Shown in pieces: positions 24,524-33,303 of a stretch of DNA of 64,000 nucleotides. A program made the translations under genes and the position numbers. The notes beneath the pieces are model-generated. The model was not told the DNA's origin, ran no database searches, and saw only the letters and a list, made by a program, of their open reading frames with translations. Position 1 is the stretch's first letter. Each line of letters opens with the position of its first letter. Source of the stretch: Streptomyces sp. MBT53 (GTDB taxonomy: Bacteria > Actinomycetota > Actinomycetes > Streptomycetales > Streptomycetaceae). The stretch covers positions 25,757-89,756 of the forward strand of contig NZ_JAEQAZ010000013.1 in NCBI RefSeq assembly GCF_016654115.1. The letters are read 5' to 3'.

Positions 24524-25055
24524 ACCCCACCTCCGCCGCCGTCACGACCGACCCCAGCCGTGGGAAGTCGAGTCTGACCGACGCCTGGTGTTCGGCGTCG
24601 GTGAGCGCGCTCATGGCGTCCTCGACGAAGACGAGCTGATACCCGAGGTCACCGGCGGCGCGGGCGGTGGACTCGACGCCGAGGTTGGTGGCGATCCCGC
24701 CGAACACCAGGGTGTCGACGCCCCGTTCACGCAACCGCTGGTCAAGTCCCGTGCCCTGGAAGCCGCCGATCGTCCGTTTCACGATCTCCAGGTCGCCCTC
24801 CTCGGCCAGTCCGGCGGCGAGTCCGCTGCCGGAGGGCTGTTCGGTGATGCCGGGGCGTTCGACCCGGATCAGTACGACGAGCGCTCCGGCGGAGCGGAAG
24901 GCGGCGGCCAACTCCCCGGCCACGGAGAGGACTTCGGTGCCCTTGTACGGTTCGAGCGGCAGCGCGACGATGCGGTCCATCAGGTCGACGAGGACCAGGG
25001 CGGTGCGCGCGGGGTCGAGGGCGAGCCGGGGTTCGGGAGTCTGCGGTGGGGTCAT
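24507..25055 (-). CDS. Isochorismatase-like hydrolase
   Basis: Alpha/beta hydrolase-like protein of 182 residues in the isochorismatase superfamily. D24 in VLVDLMDR and K93 in EIVKRTIGGF fit the conserved Asp/Lys pair. The cysteine nucleophile of amidohydrolase members is replaced by G126 in GIATNLGVESTAR, as in true isochorismatases, which hydrolyse a vinyl ether without a thiol. It lies 19 bp downstream of a MarR gene and is probably co-transcribed. The substrate is uncertain. Confidence 0.87.
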   Translation of the reverse strand: MTPPQTPEPRLALDPARTALVLVDLMDRIVALPLEPYKGTEVLSVAGELAAAFRSAGALVVLIRVERPGITEQPSGSGLAAGLAEEGDLEIVKRTIGGFQGTGLDQRLRERGVDTLVFGGIATNLGVESTARAAGDLGYQLVFVEDAMSALTDAEHQASVRLDFPRLGSVVTAAEVGFTPGG

Positions 25056-25074
25056 GACGGAACGTTAGCTCCCG

Positions 25075-25512
25075 TCAGCCGTCCGTACCGGAGATCCGGA
25101 TCAACAGGTCCATGAACCGGTCGCGTTCGGCCGCCGTCAGGGGTGCGAGGAGCCGGTCGTTGGCCTCACGGGCCGCCTTCTCGCACCGCTTCAACAGGCG
25201 CGCGCCCTCCGCCGTGAGCGACACCGCGTTCTTGCGGCGGTCCTTGGGGTCGGGCTCGCGGACGACCAGGTGTGCGGACTGGAGGTCGTTGAGGACGCCG
25301 ACGAGGTCCTTGGGGTCGAGCCCGACACCGCGGCCGAGGTCGGCCTGGGCGACGGGGGCGAGGTCGCGGACGGCGGAGAGGACCACGTGGTGCCACATCT
25401 TCAGGCCTTCGGCGGCCAGGGCGTCGGCGACGAGGGCCCGGCCGCGGGCGGCGGCTCGGCCGAGGAGCCAGCTGGGGAGGGAGCGGATCGCGGGGAGGGG
25501 TGCTTCGGCCAT
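25075..25512 (-). CDS. MarR family transcriptional regulator
   Basis: MarR winged-helix protein, 145 residues, with recognition-helix region ADLGRGVGLDPKDLVGVLNDL and wing EPDPKDRRKNAVSLTAEG. It is the first gene of a leftward pair with the isochorismatase-like hydrolase and is divergent from a quinone-oxidoreductase-like gene. The 83-bp divergent region holds two near-identical 17-bp palindromes that are very likely its operators, so it should repress itself and both neighbours. Such clusters often respond to quinones or electrophiles; the ligand here is not visible. Confidence 0.92.
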   Translation of the reverse strand: MAEAPLPAIRSLPSWLLGRAAARGRALVADALAAEGLKMWHHVVLSAVRDLAPVAQADLGRGVGLDPKDLVGVLNDLQSAHLVVREPDPKDRRKNAVSLTAEGARLLKRCEKAAREANDRLLAPLTAAERDRFMDLLIRISGTDG

Positions 25513-25533
25513 GTGCGCAGCCTACCCAGAATT

Positions 25534-25580
25534 CGTTGGACTTCCCAATGAAACCGTGAATACCATTGGACCTCCCAACG
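25534..25580. promoter_or_regulatory. Twin 17-bp MarR operators
   Basis: CGTTGGACTTCCCAATG (25534-25550) and CATTGGACCTCCCAACG (25564-25580) share the consensus CRTTGG-N5-CCAAYG. They are 30 bp apart centre to centre, about three helical turns, and cover both divergent promoters. Confidence 0.8.
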
Positions 25581-25595
25581 ATTCCTGGAGGTGCG

Positions 25596-26513
25596 ATGCG
25601 ACGCGTCCGGTACGAGACCACCGGCGGCCCGCTGTTCCTGGAGGAGGCCCCCGTACCCGACCCCGGGCCCGGTGAACTCCTCGTCCGCACCGAGGCGATC
25701 GGGGTCACCCTGCCCGTCGTCCGCAAGGTCACCGAGGCCGTCGAGCCGATCCCGCTCGGCGGTGAGATCGCGGGCGAGGTGGTCGCCGTAGGACAGGAGG
25801 TGACCGGATTCCGGGTGGGCGAGCGGGTGACGGGGCTGTGCTTCGGGCACGGTTACGCCGACTTCGCCGTCCTGCGCGAGGCGATGGCCTCCCGGGTGCC
25901 CGACACCGCCTCCGCCGTCGACGCGGTCGCGCTCGTCCGCAGCGGGCTGGTGGCCCTGGGCGCACTGGACGCGGCCCGCCCCGAGCCGGGCGAGGCCGCG
26001 CTGATCACGGCCGCGGCGAGCGGAGTCGGCCATCTCGCCGTGCAGTTGGCGAAGGCGCGGGGGGCGGGGCGAGTGGTGGGCGCGGTCTCCGATCCGGCGA
26101 AGGGCGACTTCGTGCGCGCCCTGGGTGCCGACGAGGTGATCGGCTACGACGCGTTGGGCCCGGTCGAGCCCGTCGACTACGTACTCGACGCGGTGGGCGG
26201 CGAGTTGCTCACCCCGGCGGTGGCGGCGCTCGTCCCCGGCGGGCGGCTCGTGGCGTACAGCTCGGGCGGCGGGACGATCCAGGCGTACGACCTTCTCGTG
26301 GGCGCGAAGTCCGTGATCGGGTTCCAGATGGCGCGGATCGCGCGCGGGAGGCCGGAGTTGTACGAGCGGTGGCGGCGGGAGCTGTGGCGGCTGTTCGCCG
26401 AGGGTGCCCTGAAGCCGTTCGTGCACGGGGAGTTCGGGCTGGCGGAGGCGGCGAAGGCACACGAGGTGATCGAGTCGCGGGGCAACCTGGGCAAGGTCGT
26501 GCTGCGCCCCTGA
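25596..26513 (+). CDS. Zinc-independent alcohol dehydrogenase / quinone oxidoreductase family
   Basis: MDR-superfamily NADPH:quinone-reductase-like enzyme, 305 residues. A GroES-like N-terminal domain (about 1-115; LGGEIAGEVVAVGQEVTGFRV) precedes a Rossmann domain with ALITAAASGVGHLAVQLAKA at about 135-155. The catalytic and structural zinc cysteines of alcohol dehydrogenases are absent, typical of quinone oxidoreductases. ATG 25596 follows TGGAGG. It is under the divergent MarR operators, suggesting a role in quinone or electrophile stress. Confidence 0.9.
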   Translation: MRRVRYETTGGPLFLEEAPVPDPGPGELLVRTEAIGVTLPVVRKVTEAVEPIPLGGEIAGEVVAVGQEVTGFRVGERVTGLCFGHGYADFAVLREAMASRVPDTASAVDAVALVRSGLVALGALDAARPEPGEAALITAAASGVGHLAVQLAKARGAGRVVGAVSDPAKGDFVRALGADEVIGYDALGPVEPVDYVLDAVGGELLTPAVAALVPGGRLVAYSSGGGTIQAYDLLVGAKSVIGFQMARIARGRPELYERWRRELWRLFAEGALKPFVHGEFGLAEAAKAHEVIESRGNLGKVVLRP

Positions 26514-26625
26514 GGCACCGGCCCACCCCTGTCGTCCCGTCAACTTCCGTGACACCGACCGCTGCACGCTTCTTGTGAGGCTCCGGATGCCCCAACTAAC
26601 GTCTGTGACGCGCCCGTTGGACGTG

Positions 26626-26640
26626 GGATGTCCGGATGTC
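26626..26640. promoter_or_regulatory. Direct repeat upstream of the sialidase gene
   Basis: GGATGTC occurs twice in tandem (GGATGTCCGGATGTC) 30 bp before the sialidase start. It could be a regulator half-site pair; no binder can be named. Confidence 0.3.
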
Positions 26641-26669
26641 AAGACGAATGAAGGGCAGGTCGCACCACC

Positions 26670-28541
26670 ATGCCGTCAAGTCTTCGCGCACGTCTGAGAT
26701 CCACCCTCACCGCCGCACTCACCCTGGCCGCGCTGCTCGTGCTCCCGAGCCCGGCCCACGCCGCCGTCCAAACCACCGGCCCCGCACCGGAGTTCACGCA
26801 ACAGGTCCTCTTCAAGGCGTCCCAGGACCCGGGCTACGCCTGCTTCCGGATCCCGGCCGTCGTCAGGACGAACGACGGGACGCTGCTCGCGTTCGCCGAG
26901 GGCCGGATCCTCAACTGCGGTGACGCCACCGACATCGACATCGTCGTCAAACGCTCCACCGACGACGGCGCCACCTGGAGCCCGCTGCAGGTCGTCAACC
27001 ACGGCGGCGGCGACACGCACGGCAACCCGGCACCCGTCGTGGACCGCGGGACGGGCCGGATCCTGCTCGCCGAGACGTACAACACCGGCCGTACGGACAG
27101 CGCCAGTTGCTCGGTCCCCTGCGACCGCACCCCGCATCTGCAGTACAGCGACGACGACGGTCTCAGCTGGTCGCAGCCGCGTGACCTGAGCGACGAGATC
27201 CTGCCCCCGAACTGGAACTCCTGGTACGCCACCGGTCCCGTGCACGGCATCCAGCTCACCCGCGGCAAGCACAGGGGCCGGCTCGTGTTCGGCGTCAACA
27301 CCGAGACCTGGGACGGGAGTCGGGTCACCGCGAACAACGCGGCCCTGATCGTGAGCGACGACGGCGGCGACCACTGGAAGATCGGCGCCACCGACTCGTA
27401 CCCGATCGCGGCCGACGGGACCTGGCGGCAGAAACCGTCCGAGGTGACGATGACCGAGCGCACTGACGGCTCCATCCTGGTGAGCGGCCGGGAGCAGGAC
27501 GGCACCGACCTCGGCCACCGCACCCAGGCGGTCAGCCGCGACGGCGGCGACAGCTTCACCGCGCCCTTCCGCGACCTGCCCGACCTGTACGCCCCGCAGG
27601 TCCAGTGCGCCACCCTCGGCCTCGGCTCCCGCATCCTGCTGTCCTGCGACGCGGACCCCGACCGCCGCCGGACGATGATGATCCGCTCCTCCTACGACGG
27701 CGGGCGCACCTGGGACAGCGTGGACCGCGGCACGGTGGTGACGAAGGACTGGTCCGGCTACTCCGACATGGCGCGGATCAGCGGGGACACGGTGGGCCTG
27801 CTCTACGAGGGCGGCGCGGTGTCGGCGACCGACGAGATCCGTTTCGCCCGCTTCAACGAGGCCTGGCTGCAACCGCGTCGGGGCCCGGACCCGACGACCG
27901 CCGACCTCGCCCCGCACGCCCAGCGCGCGGCCGTGCTCGGCGGCGCCCAGGAGACGGACGGGGTGTCGGGCGGTGCGCTGTCCTTCGACGGTGTCGACGA
28001 CGCCGTACGACTGCCCTACAGCGACCGACTGCCCCTGGGGACAAAGGACTTCACGGCCTCCCTCTGGTTCCGCTACACCGCGACGACCGGCGATCAGCCG
28101 TTCCTGTGGATGGGCGGGGTCGGTACAAGTCAGCCGCAGGTGTGGCTGCGCGGTGAGCCCGCCGGCAACCACGTGCGGGCGCTGATCACCACCCGGGACG
28201 GTGCGACGGCCGTCCACACCACCTCCGTGGTCACCGCAGGCGCCTACAACGACGGGCAGTGGCATCACGCCGTGGTGCGGCGCGGCGGTTGGCAGTTGAC
28301 GCTCTCCGTGGACGGAACGACGGTGAGCACGGCGGACGTCGTGGGGTCCGTGAGCCGCAACTCGCCGTTCGGCGTGCACCTCGGCCAACGCGTGGACAGC
28401 CTGCAGTACTTCACCGGGTCCCTCGACGAAGTCCACGTCTGGGACCGGCTGTTGACGGACGACGAACTGGCCGCACAGGATCCGCCCACCGCCGGGACCG
28501 TGCTGTGGCTGCCCATGGACCGGGTGAGCGGCAGCCACTAA
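26670..28541 (+). CDS. Secreted exo-alpha-sialidase (GH33) with LamG domain
   Basis: Extracellular sialidase of 623 residues. A signal peptide (1-31, ending PAHAA) is followed by a six-bladed propeller. The FRIP motif is at 59-62 (catalytic arginine R60), and Asp boxes such as STDDGATW, SDDDGLSW, SDDGGDHW, SRDGGDSF and SYDGGRTW recur. A C-terminal LamG/concanavalin-like domain (about 435-615; VSGGALSFDGVDDAVRL and GSLDEVHVWDRLL) probably binds glycan. It releases terminal sialic acids from host or environmental glycoconjugates. A DUF4185-like gene follows after 10 bp. Confidence 0.92.
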   Translation: MPSSLRARLRSTLTAALTLAALLVLPSPAHAAVQTTGPAPEFTQQVLFKASQDPGYACFRIPAVVRTNDGTLLAFAEGRILNCGDATDIDIVVKRSTDDGATWSPLQVVNHGGGDTHGNPAPVVDRGTGRILLAETYNTGRTDSASCSVPCDRTPHLQYSDDDGLSWSQPRDLSDEILPPNWNSWYATGPVHGIQLTRGKHRGRLVFGVNTETWDGSRVTANNAALIVSDDGGDHWKIGATDSYPIAADGTWRQKPSEVTMTERTDGSILVSGREQDGTDLGHRTQAVSRDGGDSFTAPFRDLPDLYAPQVQCATLGLGSRILLSCDADPDRRRTMMIRSSYDGGRTWDSVDRGTVVTKDWSGYSDMARISGDTVGLLYEGGAVSATDEIRFARFNEAWLQPRRGPDPTTADLAPHAQRAAVLGGAQETDGVSGGALSFDGVDDAVRLPYSDRLPLGTKDFTASLWFRYTATTGDQPFLWMGGVGTSQPQVWLRGEPAGNHVRALITTRDGATAVHTTSVVTAGAYNDGQWHHAVVRRGGWQLTLSVDGTTVSTADVVGSVSRNSPFGVHLGQRVDSLQYFTGSLDEVHVWDRLLTDDELAAQDPPTAGTVLWLPMDRVSGSH

Positions 28542-28551
28542 CGTCCCGGGC

Positions 28552-29790
28552 GTGCCCGAGGACCGACGAGCACGACAGCGGACGGGAGCCGGGGTCGGCC
28601 TGCTGCTGACCCTGGCTCTCGCGGCCGTGCTGCTCACCGCCCTCCCGAAGGACCACGACCGGGAGGGCGGCGGCGCGTGCCCGGCCCGTACGGTGCGCTC
28701 CTGGTCGGCCGACACGAAACTCACCGACTCCTTTGCCGCGTACGGCGACGACACGACCCGTACCGACGACTGGACCGGCGGCGACGGCACCCACTCGGTG
28801 CGGCTGCCGGACGGACGGGTGCTGTGGCTGTTCTCCGACACCTACCTCGGCCAGGTGCACGGCCCGCCCAACCCGGTCGGCGAGTCCTACGTCTGGCGGG
28901 ACACCACCGCGCCGCTGGTGCGCAACTCGGCGGTGGTGATGCGCGACGGACACCCCCAACTCACCCTCCCCGCACCGCTGTTCCCCGATCCGGCCCCGAA
29001 CGAATGGCGTTGGCCGGTCGCGGCCCGTGTCGAGCCCCGCTCCCCCGGTTCGGCCGAGTCCGTCGTACGGGTACTGCTGTGGACGCGGACGGCGGGCGCG
29101 TATCCGTGGATCTACGGGATGCCGACCGCGACGGAGGTGGCGACGCTGTCGCTGCCGGATCTGCGGGTGGAGTCGATCGTGACGGTCTTCGACCAGCGGT
29201 TGGTCCAAGACCCTTCGCAGCGTGTGCAGTTCGGGACGACGCTGGTCGCGGTGGGCGGGTGGACGTATGTCTTCGGCGGGAACGACGGGCAGGCGGCGGC
29301 GCGGCCGACGTCCTCCGCGTATGTGGCGCGGGTGCCGGAGGGGCGGCTCGGGGAGCCGGGGGCCTGGGAGTACTGGGACGGTTCGGCGTGGACGGGGCGG
29401 GCCGGGCCGCGGGCGGTGCTCGGGGACGGTCAACACACCGGTGTGGGGAGCGCGTTCTCGGTGGTGCGGGACGGGGGGACGTACGTCCTGTTCACGATGG
29501 CGGCGGGCAGCCGGGGGTTGACCACCGTGACCTCGTACTGGGCCTGTTCGCCCGTCGGGCCGTGGCACGGGCCGGCCCCGGGGTTCAGTCCGCCGCTGCC
29601 GGCCGGGCAGGTCGCCGCGTACAACCCGCAGGTGCATCCGGCGCTCGGCGGAGACGGGCGGATCGTGCTCAGCTACGACGTCAACTGGCTGGACGCGACG
29701 GCCACTTCGGCGGCCTGGAACCTCAGCCGGAACGTGTCGCTGTACCGACCGCGGTTCGTGACCCTGCGGTTGGGGCCGCCGTCCCGGTGA
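28552..29790 (+). CDS. DUF4185-like secreted or membrane-anchored beta-propeller protein
   Basis: Protein of 412 residues with an N-terminal hydrophobic segment (about 12-31) acting as an uncleaved anchor or signal. The remainder shows strand-turn repeats such as LPDGRVLWLFSDTYLGQV and VRDGGTYVLFTM, fitting the DUF4185 five-bladed propeller related to glycosidases. The function of the family is unsettled. GTG 28552 starts 10 bp after the sialidase stop, so it is co-transcribed and may help glycan processing. Its 3' end overlaps the convergent transporter gene by 68 bp. Confidence 0.8.
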   Translation: MPEDRRARQRTGAGVGLLLTLALAAVLLTALPKDHDREGGGACPARTVRSWSADTKLTDSFAAYGDDTTRTDDWTGGDGTHSVRLPDGRVLWLFSDTYLGQVHGPPNPVGESYVWRDTTAPLVRNSAVVMRDGHPQLTLPAPLFPDPAPNEWRWPVAARVEPRSPGSAESVVRVLLWTRTAGAYPWIYGMPTATEVATLSLPDLRVESIVTVFDQRLVQDPSQRVQFGTTLVAVGGWTYVFGGNDGQAAARPTSSAYVARVPEGRLGEPGAWEYWDGSAWTGRAGPRAVLGDGQHTGVGSAFSVVRDGGTYVLFTMAAGSRGLTTVTSYWACSPVGPWHGPAPGFSPPLPAGQVAAYNPQVHPALGGDGRIVLSYDVNWLDATATSAAWNLSRNVSLYRPRFVTLRLGPPSR

Positions 29791-30766
29791 CCTCGGGCTG
29801 CGGGTCGCGGGCGCGACGCTTGGCGATGACCGCGCACACCATCAGCTGCATCTGGTGGAACAGCATCAGCGGCAGTACGGCGAGGGAGGCGTGGGCGCCG
29901 AACAGGACGCTGGCCATGGGCAGTCCGGAGGCGAGGGACTTCTTCGACCCGGCGAACTGGATGGCGATCCGGTCCTCCCGGTCGAAGCGCAGCGCCTTGC
30001 CGCCGTACCAGGTCAGGGTGAGCATGACGGCGAGGATGACGGCTTCGACGGCGAGCAGTCCGGCCAGGCGCAGCGCGCTGACCTGGTGCCAGATGCCCTG
30101 GACCATGCCCTCGCTGAACGCGGTGTAGACGACGAGGAGGATCGAGGCGCGGTCGACGTAGCCGAGGACCTTCTTGTGCCGGGTGATGAAGCCGCCGACC
30201 CATTGGCGCAGCAACTGCCCGGCGAGGAACGGCACGAGGAGTTGCAGCACGATCTTGACGACGGAGTCGGCGGAGAAGCCGCCCGCGTTGCCACCGAGCA
30301 GGGCGGCGGCCAGCAGCGGGGTGATGACGATGCCGGCGAGGGAGGAGAAGGAGCCGGCGCAGATCGCGGCGGGCACGTTGCCGCGCGCGATCGAGGTGAA
30401 CGCGATCGAGGACTGCACGGTCGAGGGGACGAGGGTGAGGAAGAGCAGCCCTTGGTAGAGGGGGTGGGTCAGCAGCACCGGGACGAGTCCGCGGGCGGCC
30501 AGGCCGAGCAGCGGGAAGACGACGAAGGTGCAGGCCAGGACAGTGGTGTGCAGTCGCCAGTGCTTGAGGCCGTCGAGTGCCTCGCGGGTCGAGAGGCGGG
30601 CACCGTAGAGGAAGAACAGGAACGCGATGGCGGCCGTGGAGGCTCCCGAGGCGACATCCGCTCCGGTGCCTCGGGCGGGGAGGAGTGCGGCGACGCCGAC
30701 TGTCCCGAGGAGCAGCAGGATGTAGGGGTCGATCGGCATCCGACTGGGCCATCGCAGGCGTTTCAC
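29723..30766 (-). CDS. Bile acid:sodium symporter family (BASS) transporter
   Basis: Integral membrane protein of 347 residues with about 9-10 hydrophobic segments and the SBF-like motifs FLYGARLSTREALDGLKHW and LTLVPSTVQSSIAFTSIARG; QFAGSKKSLASGLPMA is the second conserved crossover. Members of this YfeH-like branch carry organic anions with sodium; the substrate is unknown. It diverges from a LysR gene, which probably regulates it through the palindrome at 30873-30893. The C-terminal 30 residues are low-complexity and overlap the neighbouring gene. Confidence 0.9.
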   Translation of the reverse strand: MKRLRWPSRMPIDPYILLLLGTVGVAALLPARGTGADVASGASTAAIAFLFFLYGARLSTREALDGLKHWRLHTTVLACTFVVFPLLGLAARGLVPVLLTHPLYQGLLFLTLVPSTVQSSIAFTSIARGNVPAAICAGSFSSLAGIVITPLLAAALLGGNAGGFSADSVVKIVLQLLVPFLAGQLLRQWVGGFITRHKKVLGYVDRASILLVVYTAFSEGMVQGIWHQVSALRLAGLLAVEAVILAVMLTLTWYGGKALRFDREDRIAIQFAGSKKSLASGLPMASVLFGAHASLAVLPLMLFHQMQLMVCAVIAKRRARDPQPEVTGTAAPTAGSRTAVGTATRSG

Positions 30767-30872
30767 TGTGCTCCACTGTCTCGCTGTACGTCCGCCCGTC
30801 CGGCGCGGACCGGTGCCCTCCCCATCGTCCTCTTCCGCCTCTTGATCGGGAATCCGTCATACCGCTCTGACT

Positions 30873-30893
30873 GTCATCACGTTTCGCGATGAC
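30873..30893. promoter_or_regulatory. 21-bp LysR-type operator
   Basis: GTCATCAC (30873-30880) and GCGATGAC (30886-30893) form a near-perfect dyad with one mismatch, containing the T-N11-A pattern of LysR sites. It lies 17 bp before the LysR start, between it and the divergent BASS transporter. Confidence 0.65.
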
Positions 30894-30910
30894 CGGATAC
30901 CGTGTATGCC

Positions 30911-31780
30911 ATGTACGACCTCTCTCACCTGCGGACTTTCCTCGCGGTGTCCCAGACGCTGAGTTTCACGCAGGCCGCGCGGCGGCTCGGGCTGCGCCAG
31001 TCGACGGTGAGCCAGCATGTGCGGCGGCTGGAGGACGCGACGGGACGGCAGCTGTTCACCCGGGACACCCACTCCGTGGAGCTGACCGAGGACGGCGAGG
31101 CGATGCTCGGTTTCGCGCGCCGGATCCTGGAGGTGCAGGAGCAGGCGTCGGCGTTCTTCACCGGCACCCGGCTGCGCGGCCGGCTGCGCTTCGGCGCGTC
31201 CGAGGACTTCGTCCTCACCCGGCTGCCGGAGATCCTGGAGGGCTTCCGCTACGAGCACCCCGAGGTCGACCTGGAGCTGACCGTGGAGCTGTCCGGGACG
31301 CTGCACGAGCAACTGGCGGCCGGGAAGCTGGACCTGGTGCTGGCGAAGCGGCGAGCCGAGGACCCCCGGGGCGAACTGGTCTGGCACGACAAGCTGGTGT
31401 GGATCGGCGCGGAGCGGCTCCGGCTTGACGCGGACCGTCCGGTGCCGCTGATCGTCTATCCGCCGCCGGGGATCACGCGAGCCCTTGCCATGGAGGCACT
31501 GGAGCGGCAGGGGCGGGCGTGGCGTATCGCCTGCACGAGCGGGAGTCTGAACGGGCTGATCGCCGCCGCCCGGGCGGGACTCGGGGTGATGGCGCACTCG
31601 AAGGGGCTGGTGCCACCGGGCCTCGTACGGGTACCGGAGCGGGCGGGGCTGCCGGAATTGGGGGAGGTCGATTTCGTGCTGGTGCACGGGCGGCGCAGGG
31701 TTTCCGCACAGGGGGCGGCGGACGCGCTGGCGGCGGCGATTCTGGCGGGTGGGGATCGGCTGCATCGACGCGGTCCGTAA
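30911..31780 (+). CDS. LysR family transcriptional regulator
   Basis: LysR regulator of 289 residues: winged helix at about 1-60 (QTLSFTQAARRLGLRQSTVS), then effector domain at about 85-285. ATG 30911 gives MYDLSHLRTFL, the usual start; a GTG at 30902 would add three residues. It is divergent from the BASS transporter and has a palindromic site just before its start, so autoregulation and control of the transporter are likely. The effector may be the transported organic anion. Confidence 0.92.
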   Translation: MYDLSHLRTFLAVSQTLSFTQAARRLGLRQSTVSQHVRRLEDATGRQLFTRDTHSVELTEDGEAMLGFARRILEVQEQASAFFTGTRLRGRLRFGASEDFVLTRLPEILEGFRYEHPEVDLELTVELSGTLHEQLAAGKLDLVLAKRRAEDPRGELVWHDKLVWIGAERLRLDADRPVPLIVYPPPGITRALAMEALERQGRAWRIACTSGSLNGLIAAARAGLGVMAHSKGLVPPGLVRVPERAGLPELGEVDFVLVHGRRRVSAQGAADALAAAILAGGDRLHRRGP

Positions 31781-31872
31781 TATCGGCGGCATCGGCGTTC
31801 CACCATTGCGGGGAAATGCAGATACTGAATTCCGCGAGGGCGCGCAATAAAGCCGTACAGGAAATACCGACT

Positions 31873-31909
31873 GCGGGCGGCGCTGTCGGTCAGGAGCAGC
31901 GCCGCCCGC
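31873..31909. terminator. Bidirectional terminator
   Basis: GCGGGCGGCGCTG (31873-31885) and CAGCGCCGCCCGC (31897-31909) form an exact 13-bp stem with an 11-nt loop, between the convergent LysR and DUF3500 genes. Confidence 0.75.
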
Positions 31910-31917
31910 TATGCGGA

Positions 31918-33129
31918 TCAGGAGAACGAGAACTCTCCTCCGTAGTCGGTGTCGTGGTCGCGGTAGACGCTGCTGTAGCCGAGTTGGCTGGTGTCGACGA
32001 CGCCGTCCTCGACCGAGAACTCGATCCAGACGCCGGGTCCGTCGATGCGGACGTAGTCGCCGACGGTGTCCAGGTCGGTGGTGCCGGAGTAGGAGATGTA
32101 GGTGTCGTCGAGCTCCGACTTGTAGGTGCTCAGGGTGGACGCGGCGGTCGTGTCGTCCGCGGCCTCGACCCAGGGCGTGATGGCGTCGAGGATCAACTGC
32201 TGCTGGTCGTCGGTGAGTTCGCTGGCCGCGATGCCTTCCTTGGTGGTGGGGAAGTCGCCGTCGTCGGCCGGGCCGAGCACCACGTCGGTGGTGGTGTCGG
32301 AGAGCTTCGCCTCGGTCAGCTCGTCGTCGGTCAGGCCTTCGAGCATCGAGACCAGGCCGTCGTGCATCCCGGACAGGGGTGCGTAGGTGGTGCTGTCGTC
32401 GGTCCAGCTGACGGGTTCGACGCCGGCGAAGTACGGGGTGGCACCGACGACTTCCCCGTCCTTGTAGGTGAGGTTGACGGCCAACTGGTCGCCGCCGAAG
32501 TGGAGTTGCCAGGTGCCGGTGGTGCTGGGGGTGCCGAGGAAGGCGAGGTAGTAGTTGCCGCTGCCGTAGCTGCTGTCGGTCTCGCCGAGGACGTCGTCGG
32601 CCGCGAGGATCTGGGAGATCTGGTTGTAGCCGGTGTCGCTGCCGGTGCCCGTGGCGGCCTCGACCACGGCCTTGGCGGCGGCGAGTTGGGTGTCGCTGAG
32701 GGAGCTGAGTTCGATGCCGACCCGGCAGGTCGCGCCGCACGAGAGGTTGGACCAGGCGACGGCGTTGGCCTGGGTGAAGTCGAGGAGTACGTCGGCCTGT
32801 TGGTCGTCGTCCAGGGTGTCGAGGAAGGTGTTGGCGGCGTCGACGACGTCCGAGGCGGAGGTGCCGGTCCCGGCGGAGTTCGAGGGCACGATCGAGGACG
32901 GTCGGGCGGATCCGGGAGTGGACGGGGAGGTGGATCCGGGGGTGGTCTGGGACGAGGACTGGGATCCGGTGTCCGGGGCGGAGGCGCTGCTGGACGGGTC
33001 GGACTGGACGGAGGCGGCGTTCGCGTTGGCGTAGAGGCCGCCGCCGAGTAGGGCCGTCGCTGCCGCTAAGGCGCCCACCACCTTCCTGTGGCGTCCCAGG
33101 GACCTGCGGTGAGCGTTTTTGGTCTTCAA
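31918..33129 (-). CDS. Secreted DUF3500 family protein
   Basis: Exported protein of 403 residues. A basic N-terminus and hydrophobic segment ending near ANANAAS form a signal peptide; a Ser/Thr/Pro-rich linker (about 45-85) precedes the DUF3500 domain, with FTQANAVAWSNL, GIELSSLSDTQLAA and a conserved GDYVRIDGPGVWIEFS near the end. TTG 33129 is chosen because GAAGGG lies at good spacing and the signal peptide then starts MKTKNAHRRS; ATG 33171 is the alternative. The function of DUF3500 is unknown. Flanking genes give no clue. Confidence 0.82.
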   Translation of the reverse strand: MKTKNAHRRSLGRHRKVVGALAAATALLGGGLYANANAASVQSDPSSSASAPDTGSQSSSQTTPGSTSPSTPGSARPSSIVPSNSAGTGTSASDVVDAANTFLDTLDDDQQADVLLDFTQANAVAWSNLSCGATCRVGIELSSLSDTQLAAAKAVVEAATGTGSDTGYNQISQILAADDVLGETDSSYGSGNYYLAFLGTPSTTGTWQLHFGGDQLAVNLTYKDGEVVGATPYFAGVEPVSWTDDSTTYAPLSGMHDGLVSMLEGLTDDELTEAKLSDTTTDVVLGPADDGDFPTTKEGIAASELTDDQQQLILDAITPWVEAADDTTAASTLSTYKSELDDTYISYSGTTDLDTVGDYVRIDGPGVWIEFSVEDGVVDTSQLGYSSVYRDHDTDYGGEFSFS

Positions 33130-33303
33130 TTCGATATTCCCTTCAGGGGTCTCGCCCTGAGGACTTCCCATGATTTTTTCCGGCACCGGAAAAGATCTTC
33201 GGGAAAATCCCCGCGGCATCGCTTTGGACGAGCCACATTCGATCGCCGGACACTGTGATTCACGCCTCCGAGTGCTTGGTATTGAGCATGATTTATCTTG
33301 AAC

